Below the pieces are notes generated by a model that saw only the letters and a program-made list of their open reading frames with translations, did no database searches and was not told where the DNA came from. A DNA stretch of 64,000 nucleotides. Origin: Janthinobacterium sp. Marseille. Its GTDB lineage: Bacteria > Pseudomonadota > Gammaproteobacteria > Burkholderiales > Burkholderiaceae_D. Every line of letters begins with the position of its first letter. Positions within the stretch are counted from its first letter, which is position 1. Where the stretch lies: contig NC_009659.1 in NCBI RefSeq assembly GCF_000013625.1, forward strand, positions 2,542,001-2,606,000. Reading direction: 5' to 3'. A program made the position numbers and the translations under genes. Shown here piece by piece: positions 20,032-29,182 of the stretch.

Positions 20032-20892
20032 TCAGTTATGGATTTTTTGATTGAACAAAGAACGTGACAGGATGTTCAGTGCCAGCACGCTGAAGGTAAT
20101 CAGCAAGGCACCGCCCCATGCCAGCGAACGCCAGTTATCGTAAGGACTCATCGCAAACTGATAGATCACCACCGGCAAGTTGGCCATAGGCGCATTCATG
20201 TTGGCGCTGTAGAACTGGTTGTTCAACGCGGTAAATAACAATGGTGCTGTTTCGCCCGAGATACGTGCGACCGCCAGCAAGACACCGGTGATGACACCCG
20301 CCTTGACTGCACGCAAGCGCACGAAGGTCGCCACACGCCAGCGCGGCGCACCAAGTGCAAAAGCCGCTTCGCGCAGGCTGGTTGGCACCAGGTTGAGCAT
20401 ATTGTCAGTCGTACGCACTACCACCGGAATCGCAATCAACGAAATCGCAAAGCTACCGGCCCAGCCGGAGAAGTGCTTCACATTCGCAACGTAGATTGCA
20501 TAGATAAACAGGCCGATCACGATCGACGGTGCGGACAGCATGATATCGGTCACGAAGCGCGTGATTTTGGCAAACCAGCTGACTTCACCGTATTCCGCCA
20601 GGTAAATACCTGCCAGGATACCGATCGGTGTGCTGATAAAGACGGCAGCGCCCACCATCAGCAAGCTGCCGACAATCGCATTCATCAAACCGCCACCTTC
20701 GCTGCCTGGCGCCGGTGTTGTTTGCGTGAAGATTGCCAGGTTAATCGCGCCTACACCCTTAATGACCAGTGTGAACAAAATCCACATCAGGAAGAACAGG
20801 CCCAGCATCATCGCCAGGAAAGACAGTGCAATCCCGACGCGATGGATAAACAGGCGTTTCCGATATACCGGGTTCATGGCTTCGGTTTTCAT
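20032..20892 (-). CDS. pstA: Phosphate ABC transporter permease PstA
   Basis: A 286-residue inner-membrane permease with six predicted hydrophobic segments and the cytoplasmic coupling-loop sequence [16 protein letters not shown], which docks on PstB. It pairs with PstC to form the phosphate channel. The start overlaps the pstC stop by four bases, so translation is likely coupled. Confidence 0.96.
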   Translation of the reverse strand: MKTEAMNPVYRKRLFIHRVGIALSFLAMMLGLFFLMWILFTLVIKGVGAINLAIFTQTTPAPGSEGGGLMNAIVGSLLMVGAAVFISTPIGILAGIYLAEYGEVSWFAKITRFVTDIMLSAPSIVIGLFIYAIYVANVKHFSGWAGSFAISLIAIPVVVRTTDNMLNLVPTSLREAAFALGAPRWRVATFVRLRAVKAGVITGVLLAVARISGETAPLLFTALNNQFYSANMNAPMANLPVVIYQFAMSPYDNWRSLAWGGALLITFSVLALNILSRSLFNQKIHN

Positions 20893-21917
20893 TTTGCGCC
20901 CTCCTTGCGGGACATGCCCATCAACATCAGCTTCGCAGCCGAGAGGACGAGGAAAGTAATCACGAACAGGATCAGGCCAAGGGCAAACAGTGAAGACACA
21001 TGCAACACCGATTCCGCTTCTGCGAATTCATTTGCCAGCGTTGACGCGATACTGTTACCAGCTGAAAACAGCGACCACGATAATTTATGGGCATTACCAA
21101 TGACGAAGGTAATCGCCATGGTTTCACCCAGCGCACGTCCCAGCCCCAGCATCACACCACCAACCACACCGATGCGGGTGTATGGCAATACGACTTTGCG
21201 TACCACTTCCCACTTGGTGCAGCCCAGCGCGTAAGCCGATTCTTTCAGGACCGGTGGCACGATTTCAAAGACGTCACGCATCACGGAAGCAATGAACGGG
21301 ATGATCATGACTGCCAGGATGATGCCTGCAGCCAAAATACCGATACCCATCATCGGGCCTTTGAACAGATTACCGATCACAGGCAATTGGCCCAGGGTAG
21401 CCGCCAGCGCAGGCTGGATGTAATCCGAGAACAATGGAGCAAATACAAACAAACCCCACATACCGTAGATGATACTTGGCACACCTGCCAGCAATTCAAC
21501 TGCGGTGCCCAAAGGTCGTTTCAACCAGGCCGGGCAGATTTCCGTGAGGAATAAAGCGATGCCGAAGCTGATCGGGAAGGCGATCGCCAAGGCAATGAGG
21601 GAAGTAGCTAAAGTGCCGACGATGGCAATTGCCGCGCCATATTTATCGTTGACTGGATCCCACTCAACGCTGGTCACAAATGGCAGACCGAATTCTTTTA
21701 ACGCCGGCCATGCACCTATCATCAGGGATGCAATGATGCCGAGCAAAACGAACAAAACGCTCAACGCGAAGATGAACGTAACTTTATGAAACAGAAAATC
21801 CTGCAGCCGCTGCTTGCGCATCGTGGCCATCAGCGCTTTGCTGAAGATGCCGCTTTCACTATTTTCTTTGTCGATAGTCATTGCGTGGGCAGGAATAGTA
21901 TTTAGATTTGCGCTCAT
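20889..21917 (-). CDS. pstC: Phosphate ABC transporter permease PstC
   Basis: A 342-residue permease with a cytoplasmic N-terminal tail of about 45 residues, then six membrane segments and the coupling loop [17 protein letters not shown]. It is separated from pstS by a 113-base gap that holds a strong hairpin, which probably lowers its expression relative to the binding protein. Confidence 0.96.
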   Translation of the reverse strand: MSANLNTIPAHAMTIDKENSESGIFSKALMATMRKQRLQDFLFHKVTFIFALSVLFVLLGIIASLMIGAWPALKEFGLPFVTSVEWDPVNDKYGAAIAIVGTLATSLIALAIAFPISFGIALFLTEICPAWLKRPLGTAVELLAGVPSIIYGMWGLFVFAPLFSDYIQPALAATLGQLPVIGNLFKGPMMGIGILAAGIILAVMIIPFIASVMRDVFEIVPPVLKESAYALGCTKWEVVRKVVLPYTRIGVVGGVMLGLGRALGETMAITFVIGNAHKLSWSLFSAGNSIASTLANEFAEAESVLHVSSLFALGLILFVITFLVLSAAKLMLMGMSRKEGAK

Positions 21918-21935
21918 GATTATTTGGTTTTAAGC

Positions 21936-21980
21936 AGGGCTGCCTCAGCACATCTCGTAATGTGTACCTGAGACAGCCCT
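21936..21980 (-). terminator. Hairpin in the pstS-pstC gap (attenuator or mRNA stabiliser)
   Basis: The arms AGGGCTGCCTCAG (21936-21948) and CTGAGACAGCCCT (21968-21980) pair over 12 of 13 positions around a 19-base loop. No T-run follows on the minus strand, so it is more likely a partial terminator or 3' end stabiliser of the pstS message. Such structures commonly let the binding protein be made in excess over the permeases. Confidence 0.65.
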
Positions 21981-22030
21981 TAGTTAAATAGCGACTGAAT
22001 CTACAATTAAATCAGCGATTGAATCAGTGC

Positions 22031-23074
22031 TTACCAAACAGCCTTGCCGGAAGCATCTTTAACACTTGCTTTCCAGGCGTCCTGAACCAATTTCACAACT
22101 GGTGCAGGCATTGCAACGTAGTCCAGGTCAGCAGCCATTGCGCCACCGTTTTTGTAGGACCAGTCAAAGAATTTCAACACTTCTTTAGCGCGCTCAGCCG
22201 ATGCTTGCGATTTGTGCAAGAGGATGAACGATGCGCCAGTGATAGGCCAGCTCGATTTACCAGCCTGGTTGGTCAGGATCACGCCCATACCTGGGGTTTT
22301 TGCCCAATCAGCACCAGCTGCAGCTGCTTTGAAGGTTTCATCGTCTGGTTGGACGAATTGACCGTCACGGTTTTTCAACTGGGTGTGCGACATTTTGTTC
22401 TTTTTAGCGTACGCGTACTCTACGTAGCCGATCGAACCCTTGATACGCTGAACGTTAGCTGCAACGCCTTCGTTACCTTTGCCGCCCACACCTGCTGGCC
22501 ATTTAACTGCTGTACCTGCGCCCACGCCTTCTTTGAAGTCAGCATTGGTTTTCGACAGGAAGTCGGTCCACAGGAAGGTGGTGCCCGAACCGTCCGAACG
22601 ATGCACAACGGTGATGTCGGAATCTGTCAGTTTTACACCTGGGTTCAATGCAGTGATACGTGCATCGTTCCATTTGGTGATTTTGCCGAGGTAGATGTTA
22701 GCCAAAACTTCTGGCGTCATTTTCAATTGACCCGGGGCGACGCCCTCCAGGTTGACGATAGGTACAACACCACCCATGATCGCCGGGAATTGCAGCAAGC
22801 CTTCGGCTTCCAGCTCTTCTTCTTTCAGTGGCATGTCGGATGCGCCGAAATCAACGGTTTTTGCCTTGATTTGTTTGATGCCGCCGCCGGAACCGATGGA
22901 TTGATAGTTCAAGCCTGTGCCGGTTGCAGCTTTGTAGGATTCAGCCCATTTGGAATAAATAGGGTAAGGGAAAGTCGCACCAGCACCTGTAATATCAGCT
23001 GCTACTGCGGACGAGAACGCCACTGCTGCGACTGCAGCTACCATGGCGGTTTTGACAAATTGATTCAATCGCAT
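22031..23074 (-). CDS. pstS: Periplasmic phosphate-binding protein PstS
   Basis: A 347-residue secreted protein. The first 25 residues form a classical signal peptide ending AVA. The mature part starts with the PstS hallmark ITGAGATFPYPIY and contains the phosphate-site stretch SDGSGTTFLWTDFL. It captures phosphate for PstCAB. The start has AAGGAG in front, and the promoter carries a Pho box on the minus strand. It heads the pst-pho transcript. Confidence 0.97.
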   Translation of the reverse strand: MRLNQFVKTAMVAAVAAVAFSSAVAADITGAGATFPYPIYSKWAESYKAATGTGLNYQSIGSGGGIKQIKAKTVDFGASDMPLKEEELEAEGLLQFPAIMGGVVPIVNLEGVAPGQLKMTPEVLANIYLGKITKWNDARITALNPGVKLTDSDITVVHRSDGSGTTFLWTDFLSKTNADFKEGVGAGTAVKWPAGVGGKGNEGVAANVQRIKGSIGYVEYAYAKKNKMSHTQLKNRDGQFVQPDDETFKAAAAGADWAKTPGMGVILTNQAGKSSWPITGASFILLHKSQASAERAKEVLKFFDWSYKNGGAMAADLDYVAMPAPVVKLVQDAWKASVKDASGKAVW

Positions 23075-23111
23075 ATCTGCTCCTTAGGGTTAACTAAATA
23101 AGACAGTGCGA

Positions 23112-23145
23112 ACTCTATCGGACAATTATGACATCTTTATGACTT
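23112..23145 (-). promoter_or_regulatory. Pho box and -10 of the pstSCAB-phoUBR promoter
   Basis: On the minus strand two seven-base repeats, AAGTCAT (23139-23145) and ATGTCAT (23128-23134), are separated by four bases, giving the 11-base period of PhoB sites (consensus CTGTCAT-N4-CTGTCAT). Exactly ten bases further is TAGAGT (23112-23117), a plausible -10. The Pho box takes the place of a -35 element. It lies about 50 bases upstream of the pstS start. Confidence 0.85.
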
Positions 23146-23186
23146 CAAAAAAATCATGTCATAAACTTGATTTTGGACAAAAAAGC

Positions 23187-23220
23187 CTGTCATTAAGTTG
23201 TCATAATGGGTCACTACACT
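23187..23220 (+). promoter_or_regulatory. Pho box and -10 of the ppk promoter
   Basis: CTGTCAT (23187-23193), four bases, then TTGTCAT (23198-23204) give 13 of 14 matches to the Pho box consensus. TACACT (23215-23220) follows after ten bases, the same geometry as at pstS and at the lipid operon (30828-30872). A further half site, ATGTCAT at 23156-23162, lies between the two divergent boxes. Polyphosphate kinase should therefore be induced by phosphate starvation. Confidence 0.85.
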
Positions 23221-23234
23221 CTGCGAGGTTACCA

Positions 23235-25352
23235 ATGGCAAAAGTCAAGAAAATGCACAAGAAAGCCGCAGCAGAAGCCGTTTCCGCCCAAGTATTACCG
23301 CAAAGCGCCATCTATTTAAACCGTGAATTGTCACAATTGGCCTTTAACCGCCGGGTTTTGGCGCAGGCGGAGAATCCGGACGTCCCGCTGCTGGAACGCC
23401 TGAAATATTTGTGCATCGTCAGCAACAACCTGGATGAATTATTTGAAGTGCGGATTGCCAGCCTGCTGGCCAATAATCATATGGAAGGCGAGTTTGTCGA
23501 ACCGCCTGCCCTGTCTGCCGCGCTGGCAGTAGCCGGCGCCGAATGTCATCAAATCGTCGAACGCCAATACCGTGTATTAAATGAGAGTGTTTTGCCGCAA
23601 CTGGCACAGGAAGGCATCCATTTATTACGCGACCAGGACCGCAATGAAGCGCAGCGCGCGTGGGTCAAGGCCTATTTCGACCGCGAAGTACGCCCGCTGC
23701 TGACACCTATCGGCCTCGATCCGGCGCATCCGTTCCCGCAAGTAGTCAATAAGAGTCTGAATTTCATCGTCGAACTGTCCGGCAAGGACGCTTTCGGCCG
23801 TGGCACCGCGATCGCGATCCTGAAGGCGCCACGCGTTTTGCCGCGTGTCATCCAGTTGCCACCGGAATTATCGAAAAACGGCGTCTCCTTCTGCCTGTTG
23901 TCATCCATCATCCACGCCCACATCAGCGATTTGTTCAGTGGACGCGAGGTTTTGGCTTATTCGCAATTCCGCGTCACGCGTAATAGCGACCTGTGGGTGG
24001 ATGAAGAAGAGGTTAAAAACCTGCGCCAGGCTTTGCAGGGCGAACTGCAGAGCCGTAACTTCGGCGTCGCCGTACGCCTTGAAGTCGCAAAGAATTGCCC
24101 GCCGCACCTGTCACAATTCCTGCTGGAGCAGTTCTCCATCGATAAAAACCGCCTGTATGCGGTCGATGGCCCGGTGAATATGGTGCGCCTGTCCGAACTG
24201 ATAGACCATGTGACCAAGCCGGAACTGCGTTTCCCGCCTTACTCGCCGATGTATCCGGCAAAACTGGCGAATACCGACCTGTTTGGCGTCATCGGCAAGC
24301 ATGATGTCTTGCTGCACCACCCTTTCCAATCCTTCCAGCCGGTACTCGAATTCATCCGCAGCGCGGCACAGGATCCGGATGTCGTCGCAATCAAACAGAC
24401 GATTTACCGTACCGGCATGAACTCCGACCTGATGGAGTCGCTGATCATCGCGGCGCAACGCGGCAAGGAAGTTACCGTGGTGGTCGAATTGATGGCGCGT
24501 TTCGATGAAGAAGCCAATATCAACTGGGCCGATCGCCTCGAACGTGCCGGCGCGCAAGTCGTGTACGGTGTGGTCGGACTGAAAACCCATGCCAAACTGG
24601 CGCTGGTAATTCGCCGTGAAAACGGTGCACTGCGCTATTACGCGCATATGGGCACTGGCAACTATCACCCGAGCACGACCAAGTTCTATACCGATTTCGG
24701 CCTGTTGACGGCGAATCCTGCCATCGCTACCGAGGTGAATGAAGTATTTATCCACCTGACCAGCCTGACCAAACCGAAAAAACTGGACCACTTGTGGCTG
24801 GCGCCTTTCGCCCTGCAAAAGGAGTTCATACGCGCCATCCGCAATGAAGCGAAAATCGCGCGCCTAGGCCGTCCGGGTCGTATCATCGCAAAAATGAATG
24901 CCCTGCTGGATGAATCTGTCATCCGCGCACTCTATGCGGCATCGGCTGATGGCGTAAAAATCGATTTGATCGTGCGCGGTGCCTGCGCGCTACGCCCTGG
25001 TGTGCCGGGCTTGTCGGATAATATCCGCGTGCGCTCCATCGTCGGCCGCTTCCTCGAACACAGCCGTATTTATTACTTCCGTAACGACCTGGCGCACGAT
25101 GTCTACCTGTCCAGTGCCGACTGGATGAACCGCAATCTGTTCCGCCGCATCGAAGTAGCCTTCCCAATCCTCGATCCGGCCTTGAAAAAACGTGTGATCA
25201 CAGAAGGTTTGGATCCCTATCTCAAAGACAATTTGAATTCATGGGAACTAGATTCCAACGGCATCTATCAAAAACGTAAGCCGCGTGGAAAATCAGGCGC
25301 ATTCAGCGCACAACAACATCTAATGCAGGTATTAGGCAGCCCAGTGGAGTAA
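23235..25352 (+). CDS. ppk: Polyphosphate kinase 1
   Basis: A protein of about 705 residues with the four-domain PPK1 layout: the N-terminal segment YLNRELSQLAFNRRVL, the head domain, then two phospholipase D-like catalytic domains. His471 in AHMGTGNYHPSTTK aligns with the autophosphorylated histidine of the family, and the second domain has LDESVIRALYAAS. It makes polyphosphate from ATP reversibly. I start at the ATG at 23235, which has GAGG upstream. An in-frame ATG at 23106 would place the Pho box inside the gene and is not supported. sixA follows by four bases; ppx-type polyphosphate hydrolase lies at 33619-35073. Confidence 0.95.
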   Translation: MAKVKKMHKKAAAEAVSAQVLPQSAIYLNRELSQLAFNRRVLAQAENPDVPLLERLKYLCIVSNNLDELFEVRIASLLANNHMEGEFVEPPALSAALAVAGAECHQIVERQYRVLNESVLPQLAQEGIHLLRDQDRNEAQRAWVKAYFDREVRPLLTPIGLDPAHPFPQVVNKSLNFIVELSGKDAFGRGTAIAILKAPRVLPRVIQLPPELSKNGVSFCLLSSIIHAHISDLFSGREVLAYSQFRVTRNSDLWVDEEEVKNLRQALQGELQSRNFGVAVRLEVAKNCPPHLSQFLLEQFSIDKNRLYAVDGPVNMVRLSELIDHVTKPELRFPPYSPMYPAKLANTDLFGVIGKHDVLLHHPFQSFQPVLEFIRSAAQDPDVVAIKQTIYRTGMNSDLMESLIIAAQRGKEVTVVVELMARFDEEANINWADRLERAGAQVVYGVVGLKTHAKLALVIRRENGALRYYAHMGTGNYHPSTTKFYTDFGLLTANPAIATEVNEVFIHLTSLTKPKKLDHLWLAPFALQKEFIRAIRNEAKIARLGRPGRIIAKMNALLDESVIRALYAASADGVKIDLIVRGACALRPGVPGLSDNIRVRSIVGRFLEHSRIYYFRNDLAHDVYLSSADWMNRNLFRRIEVAFPILDPALKKRVITEGLDPYLKDNLNSWELDSNGIYQKRKPRGKSGAFSAQQHLMQVLGSPVE

Positions 25353-25356
25353 AAAA

Positions 25357-25815
25357 ATGGAACTGATCTTGTGGCGGCATGCAGAAGCAGAAATGGGTGA
25401 ACCCGATGAGGGACGTGCATTGACAGCGAAAGGCCACAAGCAGGCATGGAAAATGGCAGAGTGGCTCGATCACAACCTGCCCAATAGCTGCAAGATCCTG
25501 GTCAGCCCGGCAACCCGCACGATACAGACGGCGGAAGCGCTGGGCCGCAAGTTCAAGATTGTCGAAGACCTGGCACCCGAATCGAATGTGGAAAAAATCC
25601 TGGCCGCCACCCATTGGCCGGATAGCCGTGAACCGGTACTGGTGATCGGTCATCAGCCGACACTGGGGCAACTGGCGGCAACGCTGGTCACCGGCAGCCC
25701 GCAGGACTGGACCATACGCAAAGGCAACGTCTGGTGGATAGTACAGCGCGAACGCGGTGAGATTTCCGGGAATTATGTGCGTGCGGTGATGGCGCCGGAC
25801 CTGCTGGCCAAGTAA
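25357..25815 (+). CDS. sixA: SixA-type histidine phosphatase
   Basis: A 152-residue phosphoglycerate-mutase-fold phosphatase with the catalytic RHAEAE (His8) right after the first strand, and a second histidine in VIGHQPTLGQLAAT. SixA removes phosphate from histidine phosphotransfer proteins. It is transcribed four bases after ppk, probably in the same message, so it should share phosphate control. Its target here is unknown. Confidence 0.88.
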   Translation: MELILWRHAEAEMGEPDEGRALTAKGHKQAWKMAEWLDHNLPNSCKILVSPATRTIQTAEALGRKFKIVEDLAPESNVEKILAATHWPDSREPVLVIGHQPTLGQLAATLVTGSPQDWTIRKGNVWWIVQRERGEISGNYVRAVMAPDLLAK

Positions 25816-25820
25816 AGCCC

Positions 25821-26231
25821 TTACCCAGGCTCAACACCAAACAAGCCCTCGGCATCGAGGATGGCATAAGTAATCGCCGGATTGCGTTCCAGGCATTTGC
25901 GGATCGCTGCCGGTATCGTTTGCCGCGTCTTCCGGCACAAGCCCTGCTGTTCCTGCAGCACGATATTCAAGCCACGCACGGTACGCACTTCATTCAAACC
26001 CGGCGAGATGTGTAGCACGATGCCTAGTTGCGCATACATGCGCTCTTCGACGTGCTTCAAATCCGTGTAGCTGGAAATCGCCTCAATCCGCTCTATAAGC
26101 TGCTTCTCCTGCCACTTCGTCAGTTGCAGGATGCGTACATCTCCGTCCGGCTTGCGCAGCAACTCGTCCCGCTCGCAGGTACACAGACCTTGCGGGCATT
26201 CTTCACGCAATACAAAGGACGGCGACTGCAT
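25821..26231 (-). CDS. Conserved hypothetical protein with N-terminal cysteine cluster
   Basis: A 136-residue protein that I do not recognise. Near the N-terminus three cysteines cluster in EECPQGLCTCERDELL, which could bind a metal. The rest is a mixed alpha/beta segment with no transmembrane or signal sequence. The ATG at 26231, with GGAG eight bases upstream, is favoured over a GTG at 26240 that lacks a ribosome site. It converges on sixA with a five-base gap. The presence of two well-formed ends and even codon use supports a real gene. Confidence 0.7.
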   Translation of the reverse strand: MQSPSFVLREECPQGLCTCERDELLRKPDGDVRILQLTKWQEKQLIERIEAISSYTDLKHVEERMYAQLGIVLHISPGLNEVRTVRGLNIVLQEQQGLCRKTRQTIPAAIRKCLERNPAITYAILDAEGLFGVEPG

Positions 26232-26292
26232 GGCGCTCACTCCATGGCTGGACTGTTATCAGCAGGCGCAAATTCCTCGCGCCGCTACCCGC

Positions 26293-26634
26293 TTACACTT
26301 TTTTGACGAATTCCGACTTCAGGCTCATCGCGCCAAAGCCATCGATCTTGCAATCGATATCATGATCGCTATCGACCAGGCGGATGTTTTTAACCTTGGT
26401 ACCTACTTTAAGCACACCGCCGGAACCTTTCAACTTCAAATCCTTGATGATGGTCACGGTATCGCCATCCTGCAACACCGCGCCGACCGCATCACGATAC
26501 ACCTTGGCTTGCTCTACCGCTTCGGTCGCAGCCTGTGCCGACCATTCGTGCGCGCACTCAGGGCAAATATACAGGCCGCCGTCCTCGTAGGTGAATTCGG
26601 AATTGCATTGAGGGCATGCAGGCAAATTGCTCAT
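26293..26634 (-). CDS. yjdM: YjdM/PhnA-family zinc-ribbon protein
   Basis: A 113-residue protein with the N-terminal zinc ribbon [10 protein letters not shown]...ICPECAHEW (four cysteines in two CxxC pairs) and the C-terminal PhnA domain, recognised by [18 protein letters not shown] and the ending [11 protein letters not shown]. The older name PhnA (phosphonoacetate hydrolase) does not apply to this family; its role is still unclear. It is a single gene, downstream-facing to the hypothetical gene at 25821-26231. Confidence 0.92.
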   Translation of the reverse strand: MSNLPACPQCNSEFTYEDGGLYICPECAHEWSAQAATEAVEQAKVYRDAVGAVLQDGDTVTIIKDLKLKGSGGVLKVGTKVKNIRLVDSDHDIDCKIDGFGAMSLKSEFVKKV

Positions 26635-26740
26635 AGTGCGTCCTTACAAATAAAACCAATAGAAGACCAACAGTATACCGCTTGCCCCGGACCAGCCGCT
26701 GCTTTGCACAAACGCCGGCTATCTTTCATTTTATTTTTTA

Positions 26741-26749
26741 TGCTATTCT
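26741..26749 (+). promoter_or_regulatory. Candidate extended -10 promoter of the MFS gene leader
   Basis: TG-C-TATTCT (26741-26749) resembles an extended -10 and sits in a T-rich stretch. It would start transcription near 26756 and give a leader of about 135 bases that contains the hairpin at 26813-26872. No good -35 is seen. Confidence 0.35.
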
Positions 26750-26812
26750 GCTTGCGCTGTCGCACGTAGCTGCGCACGCCGTAAGCGTTTACGTCAATCA
26801 ACGCGCAACCAG

Positions 26813-26872
26813 CCATGGATCATGGCGGGAGTGCGCTGACGTATGTGCTGCAGCGGGCTCCCGTGATCATGG
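26813..26872 (+). promoter_or_regulatory. Long leader hairpin upstream of the MFS gene
   Basis: Sixty bases fold into one long imperfect stem: CCATG-(g)-ATCA pairs with TGATCATGG, CGGGAG (26826-26831) with CTCCCG (26858-26863), and CGCTG (26834-26838) with CAGCG (26851-26855), around a 12-base loop. The ribosome site ACGGAG (26877-26882) comes five bases after it. There is no T-run, so it is not an ordinary terminator. It could be a riboswitch-like element or a protein site; I recognise no known class. Confidence 0.6.
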
Positions 26873-26890
26873 TTTTACGGAGTCTGTCAC

Positions 26891-28066
26891 ATGTCTGAAG
26901 CATCCCCGCGTTTTGATACCGCGTATCGTCGTCTGATCTGGACGACGCTTGCCCTGTTTTTATCCTATCTGGCCGTGGCCATGTCCTTGCCGGTACTACC
27001 GGTATATGTCACCCAACAACTGCAATACGGCAATGTACTGGCCGGCCTCGCCGTTGGCATTACATTCCTCGCCACCATCCTGACCCGCGGCCAGGCCGGC
27101 ACCCTGACTGATCGCGCCGGCGGCAAACACAGCATGCGGCGCGGCCTGATTATTTATATGCTGGCCAGCCTGGTGTGCTGGGTCTCGGCCTGGCCCATCT
27201 TCCCTAGCCCGCTCAGCTATACCTTACTGATCATCGGCCGCCTCTTGCTCGGCTGGGGCGAAAGCCTGGCACTGGTCGGCATGCTGGGCTGGAGCATTGC
27301 GCAAATGGGACCGACACGCGCCGGCCGCGTGATTGCCTTATCCGGCATGGCTATCTATGGCGCGTTTGCCGTCGGTAGCCCGCTCGGCCTGGCCATCTTC
27401 CAGTACGTGGGCTTCAGCGGCCTGATGCTGGTATGCGCCGGCCTGCCTTTATTGGGGTTGGCGATGATCAAAAATATGCCGGAAGGCGCTGTGCAACAAG
27501 GTGTGCGTGAATCCTTTTGGCGCATCCTCGGCCGCATCTGGCGTCCCGGCCTGACAGTGGGCCTGCAAGGTGTCGGCTTCGCCGGCCTGGGGGCATTTAT
27601 TACGCTGCACTTCATTAGCCAGGGCTGGGCCTACGGCAGCCTCGGACTGACCCTGTTCGGTACCGGCTTCGTCGGCATGCGTTTGCTCTGCGGCCATCTG
27701 CCGGACAAGGTGGGCGGCAGCCGCGTTGCCATCGTTTCGCTGGCGATAGAGGCGGTCGGCCAATTCCTGCTGTGGAGCGCGACTGAACCGGCCTGGGCGT
27801 TGCTCGGAGCATTGCTGACCGGGATCGGCTGTTCGATGATATTCCCGTCGATGGGAATGGAGGTAGTCAGGCGCGTACCGCCGCAATTACGCGGTACCGC
27901 GGTCGGTGGCTTTGCAGCCTACCAGGATATAGCCTATGGCTTGACAGGACCGGTAGCCGGCTTGTTTGCCGATCACTATGGTTATGCGGCAGTGTTCCTG
28001 ATCGGCGGCATTGCAGCCACCCTGGGCATAGGAACCGCGATCCTGACCGGGCGGGAAAAAACCTGA
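26891..28066 (+). CDS. MFS transporter, YhhS-like family
   Basis: A 391-residue major facilitator with twelve hydrophobic segments. The first loop carries the family signature, here GTLTDRAGGKHSMRRG after helix 2, and helix 5 has the usual glycine-rich LLGWGESLALVG. It looks closest to the YhhS/UPF0226 group of efflux transporters; the substrate is not known. The 5' leader has the long hairpin described at 26813-26872. The gene converges on the Agt-like glycosyltransferase. Confidence 0.85.
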   Translation: MSEASPRFDTAYRRLIWTTLALFLSYLAVAMSLPVLPVYVTQQLQYGNVLAGLAVGITFLATILTRGQAGTLTDRAGGKHSMRRGLIIYMLASLVCWVSAWPIFPSPLSYTLLIIGRLLLGWGESLALVGMLGWSIAQMGPTRAGRVIALSGMAIYGAFAVGSPLGLAIFQYVGFSGLMLVCAGLPLLGLAMIKNMPEGAVQQGVRESFWRILGRIWRPGLTVGLQGVGFAGLGAFITLHFISQGWAYGSLGLTLFGTGFVGMRLLCGHLPDKVGGSRVAIVSLAIEAVGQFLLWSATEPAWALLGALLTGIGCSMIFPSMGMEVVRRVPPQLRGTAVGGFAAYQDIAYGLTGPVAGLFADHYGYAAVFLIGGIAATLGIGTAILTGREKT

Positions 28067-28095
28067 ATACCTGAAGGCTGGAAATTCAAATGAAA

Positions 28096-28127
28096 CGCAT
28101 GCAAGTGAGCTTGAGCTACTTGCATGC
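28096..28127. terminator. Hairpin between convergent genes
   Basis: CGCATGCAAGT pairs with ACTTGCATGCG, extended inward by AGCT/AGCT. It lies between the stop of the MFS gene (28066) and that of the glycosyltransferase (28133). It lacks a T-run on either side, so a terminator role for both genes is plausible but not proven. Confidence 0.5.
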
Positions 28128-28132
28128 GGGCT

Positions 28133-29182
28133 TCATGCCGTTGGCTTGGGCGCAGGACGACGCACCATAGGGATATGATCGGTCTTGCGTACCGGGTGCA
28201 GGTGCGCCAGGAATTGCTGGGTCGCGGTACTCCATGAATAGTGCAAGGCATGTTCGCGTACCACCGAACGTTTCAGGTTCAATGCCTCGAAGCAAGCGCG
28301 CATCAAATCCTCATGCAGTACGCCGGATTTACCCTGCGCCACTACATCAATCGGACCTTCTACCGGATAAGCAGCCACCGGCACGCCGCAAGCCATCGCT
28401 TCAACCAGCACCAGGCCGAAAGTATCGGTACGGCTGGGGAATACGAAGACATCGGCGCAATTGTAGTAAGCCGGCAAGGCGTCATGCGGCTTGGCACCGA
28501 GGAAATGCACATCCGGGTATTTCTTTTCCAGCTCTTCGCGCATAGGACCATCGCCTATCACCCATTTCGCGCCGGGCAATTCCATCTGCAGGAAAGCTTC
28601 TATATTCTTTTCCACCGCAACGCGTCCGACATACAGATACAGCGGGCGCTCATGCGTCACCTCTTCATGCTGGCCCGGGCGAAAGTAATCGGTATCCACG
28701 CCACGGCTCCACTGCACGACATTCTTGAAACCACTTTTTTCCAGCGCATCCTGCATGCGCGGGGTCGGCACCATGACCGCCTTGGCCGGCCGGTGGAACC
28801 ACTTCAGCCAGCGATACGTGAGCGCCAGCGGCAAGTGGAAACGGGTACGCAAGTATTCCGGGAAACGTGTGTGGTAGGCAGTCGTGAAATCCAGCCCGCG
28901 ATTGATGCAAAAGCGGCGTGCCGCCAGTCCCATCGGGCCTTCGGTCGCGATATGGATGCAATCCGGATCGAAATCTTCCAGTGCCGCCGCCACCTTCGCA
29001 TACGGCTTGTAGGCCAGGCGGATTTCCGGATAGGTCGGGCAGGAATAGCTGCGCATGTTTTCGGGTGTCACCATCAAGACCGCATGGCCGTTGGCACGCA
29101 GTTGCTTGCGGGTGGCCTTCAGTGTATTGACCACACCATTGACTTGCGGCTCCCAGGCGTCGGTTACGATGGCGATACGCAT
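28133..29182 (-). CDS. GT4 glycosyltransferase, Agt-like (glycolipid synthesis)
   Basis: A 349-residue GT-B glycosyltransferase. The N-terminal domain begins IVTDAWEPQVNGVVNTL and has AYHTRFPEYLRTRF near 110. The C-terminal donor domain has the family acidic motif in SRTDTFGLVLVEAMA. These segments match the glycosyltransferases paired with PlcP in alphaproteobacteria and marine bacteria, where they make glucosyl- or glucuronosyl-diacylglycerol under phosphate stress. It overlaps the PlcP-like gene by 19 bases and belongs to the Pho-boxed operon. A mannosyltransferase role in other glycans is an alternative. Confidence 0.85.
   Translation of the reverse strand: MRIAIVTDAWEPQVNGVVNTLKATRKQLRANGHAVLMVTPENMRSYSCPTYPEIRLAYKPYAKVAAALEDFDPDCIHIATEGPMGLAARRFCINRGLDFTTAYHTRFPEYLRTRFHLPLALTYRWLKWFHRPAKAVMVPTPRMQDALEKSGFKNVVQWSRGVDTDYFRPGQHEEVTHERPLYLYVGRVAVEKNIEAFLQMELPGAKWVIGDGPMREELEKKYPDVHFLGAKPHDALPAYYNCADVFVFPSRTDTFGLVLVEAMACGVPVAAYPVEGPIDVVAQGKSGVLHEDLMRACFEALNLKRSVVREHALHYSWSTATQQFLAHLHPVRKTDHIPMVRRPAPKPTA

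Noticed and set aside
19182..20054. Open frame of 290 codons opposite pstB
   Set aside because: Antisense to a clear ABC ATPase, with composition of a shadow frame (many His, Gln, Arg).
22019..23101. Open frame of 360 codons opposite pstS
   Set aside because: It is antisense to the whole of pstS, rich in Cys and Phe, and matches no family. It also runs through the pstS start region.
24111..24818. Open frame of 235 codons opposite ppk
   Set aside because: Antisense to ppk, with no recognisable motif and no initiation signal.
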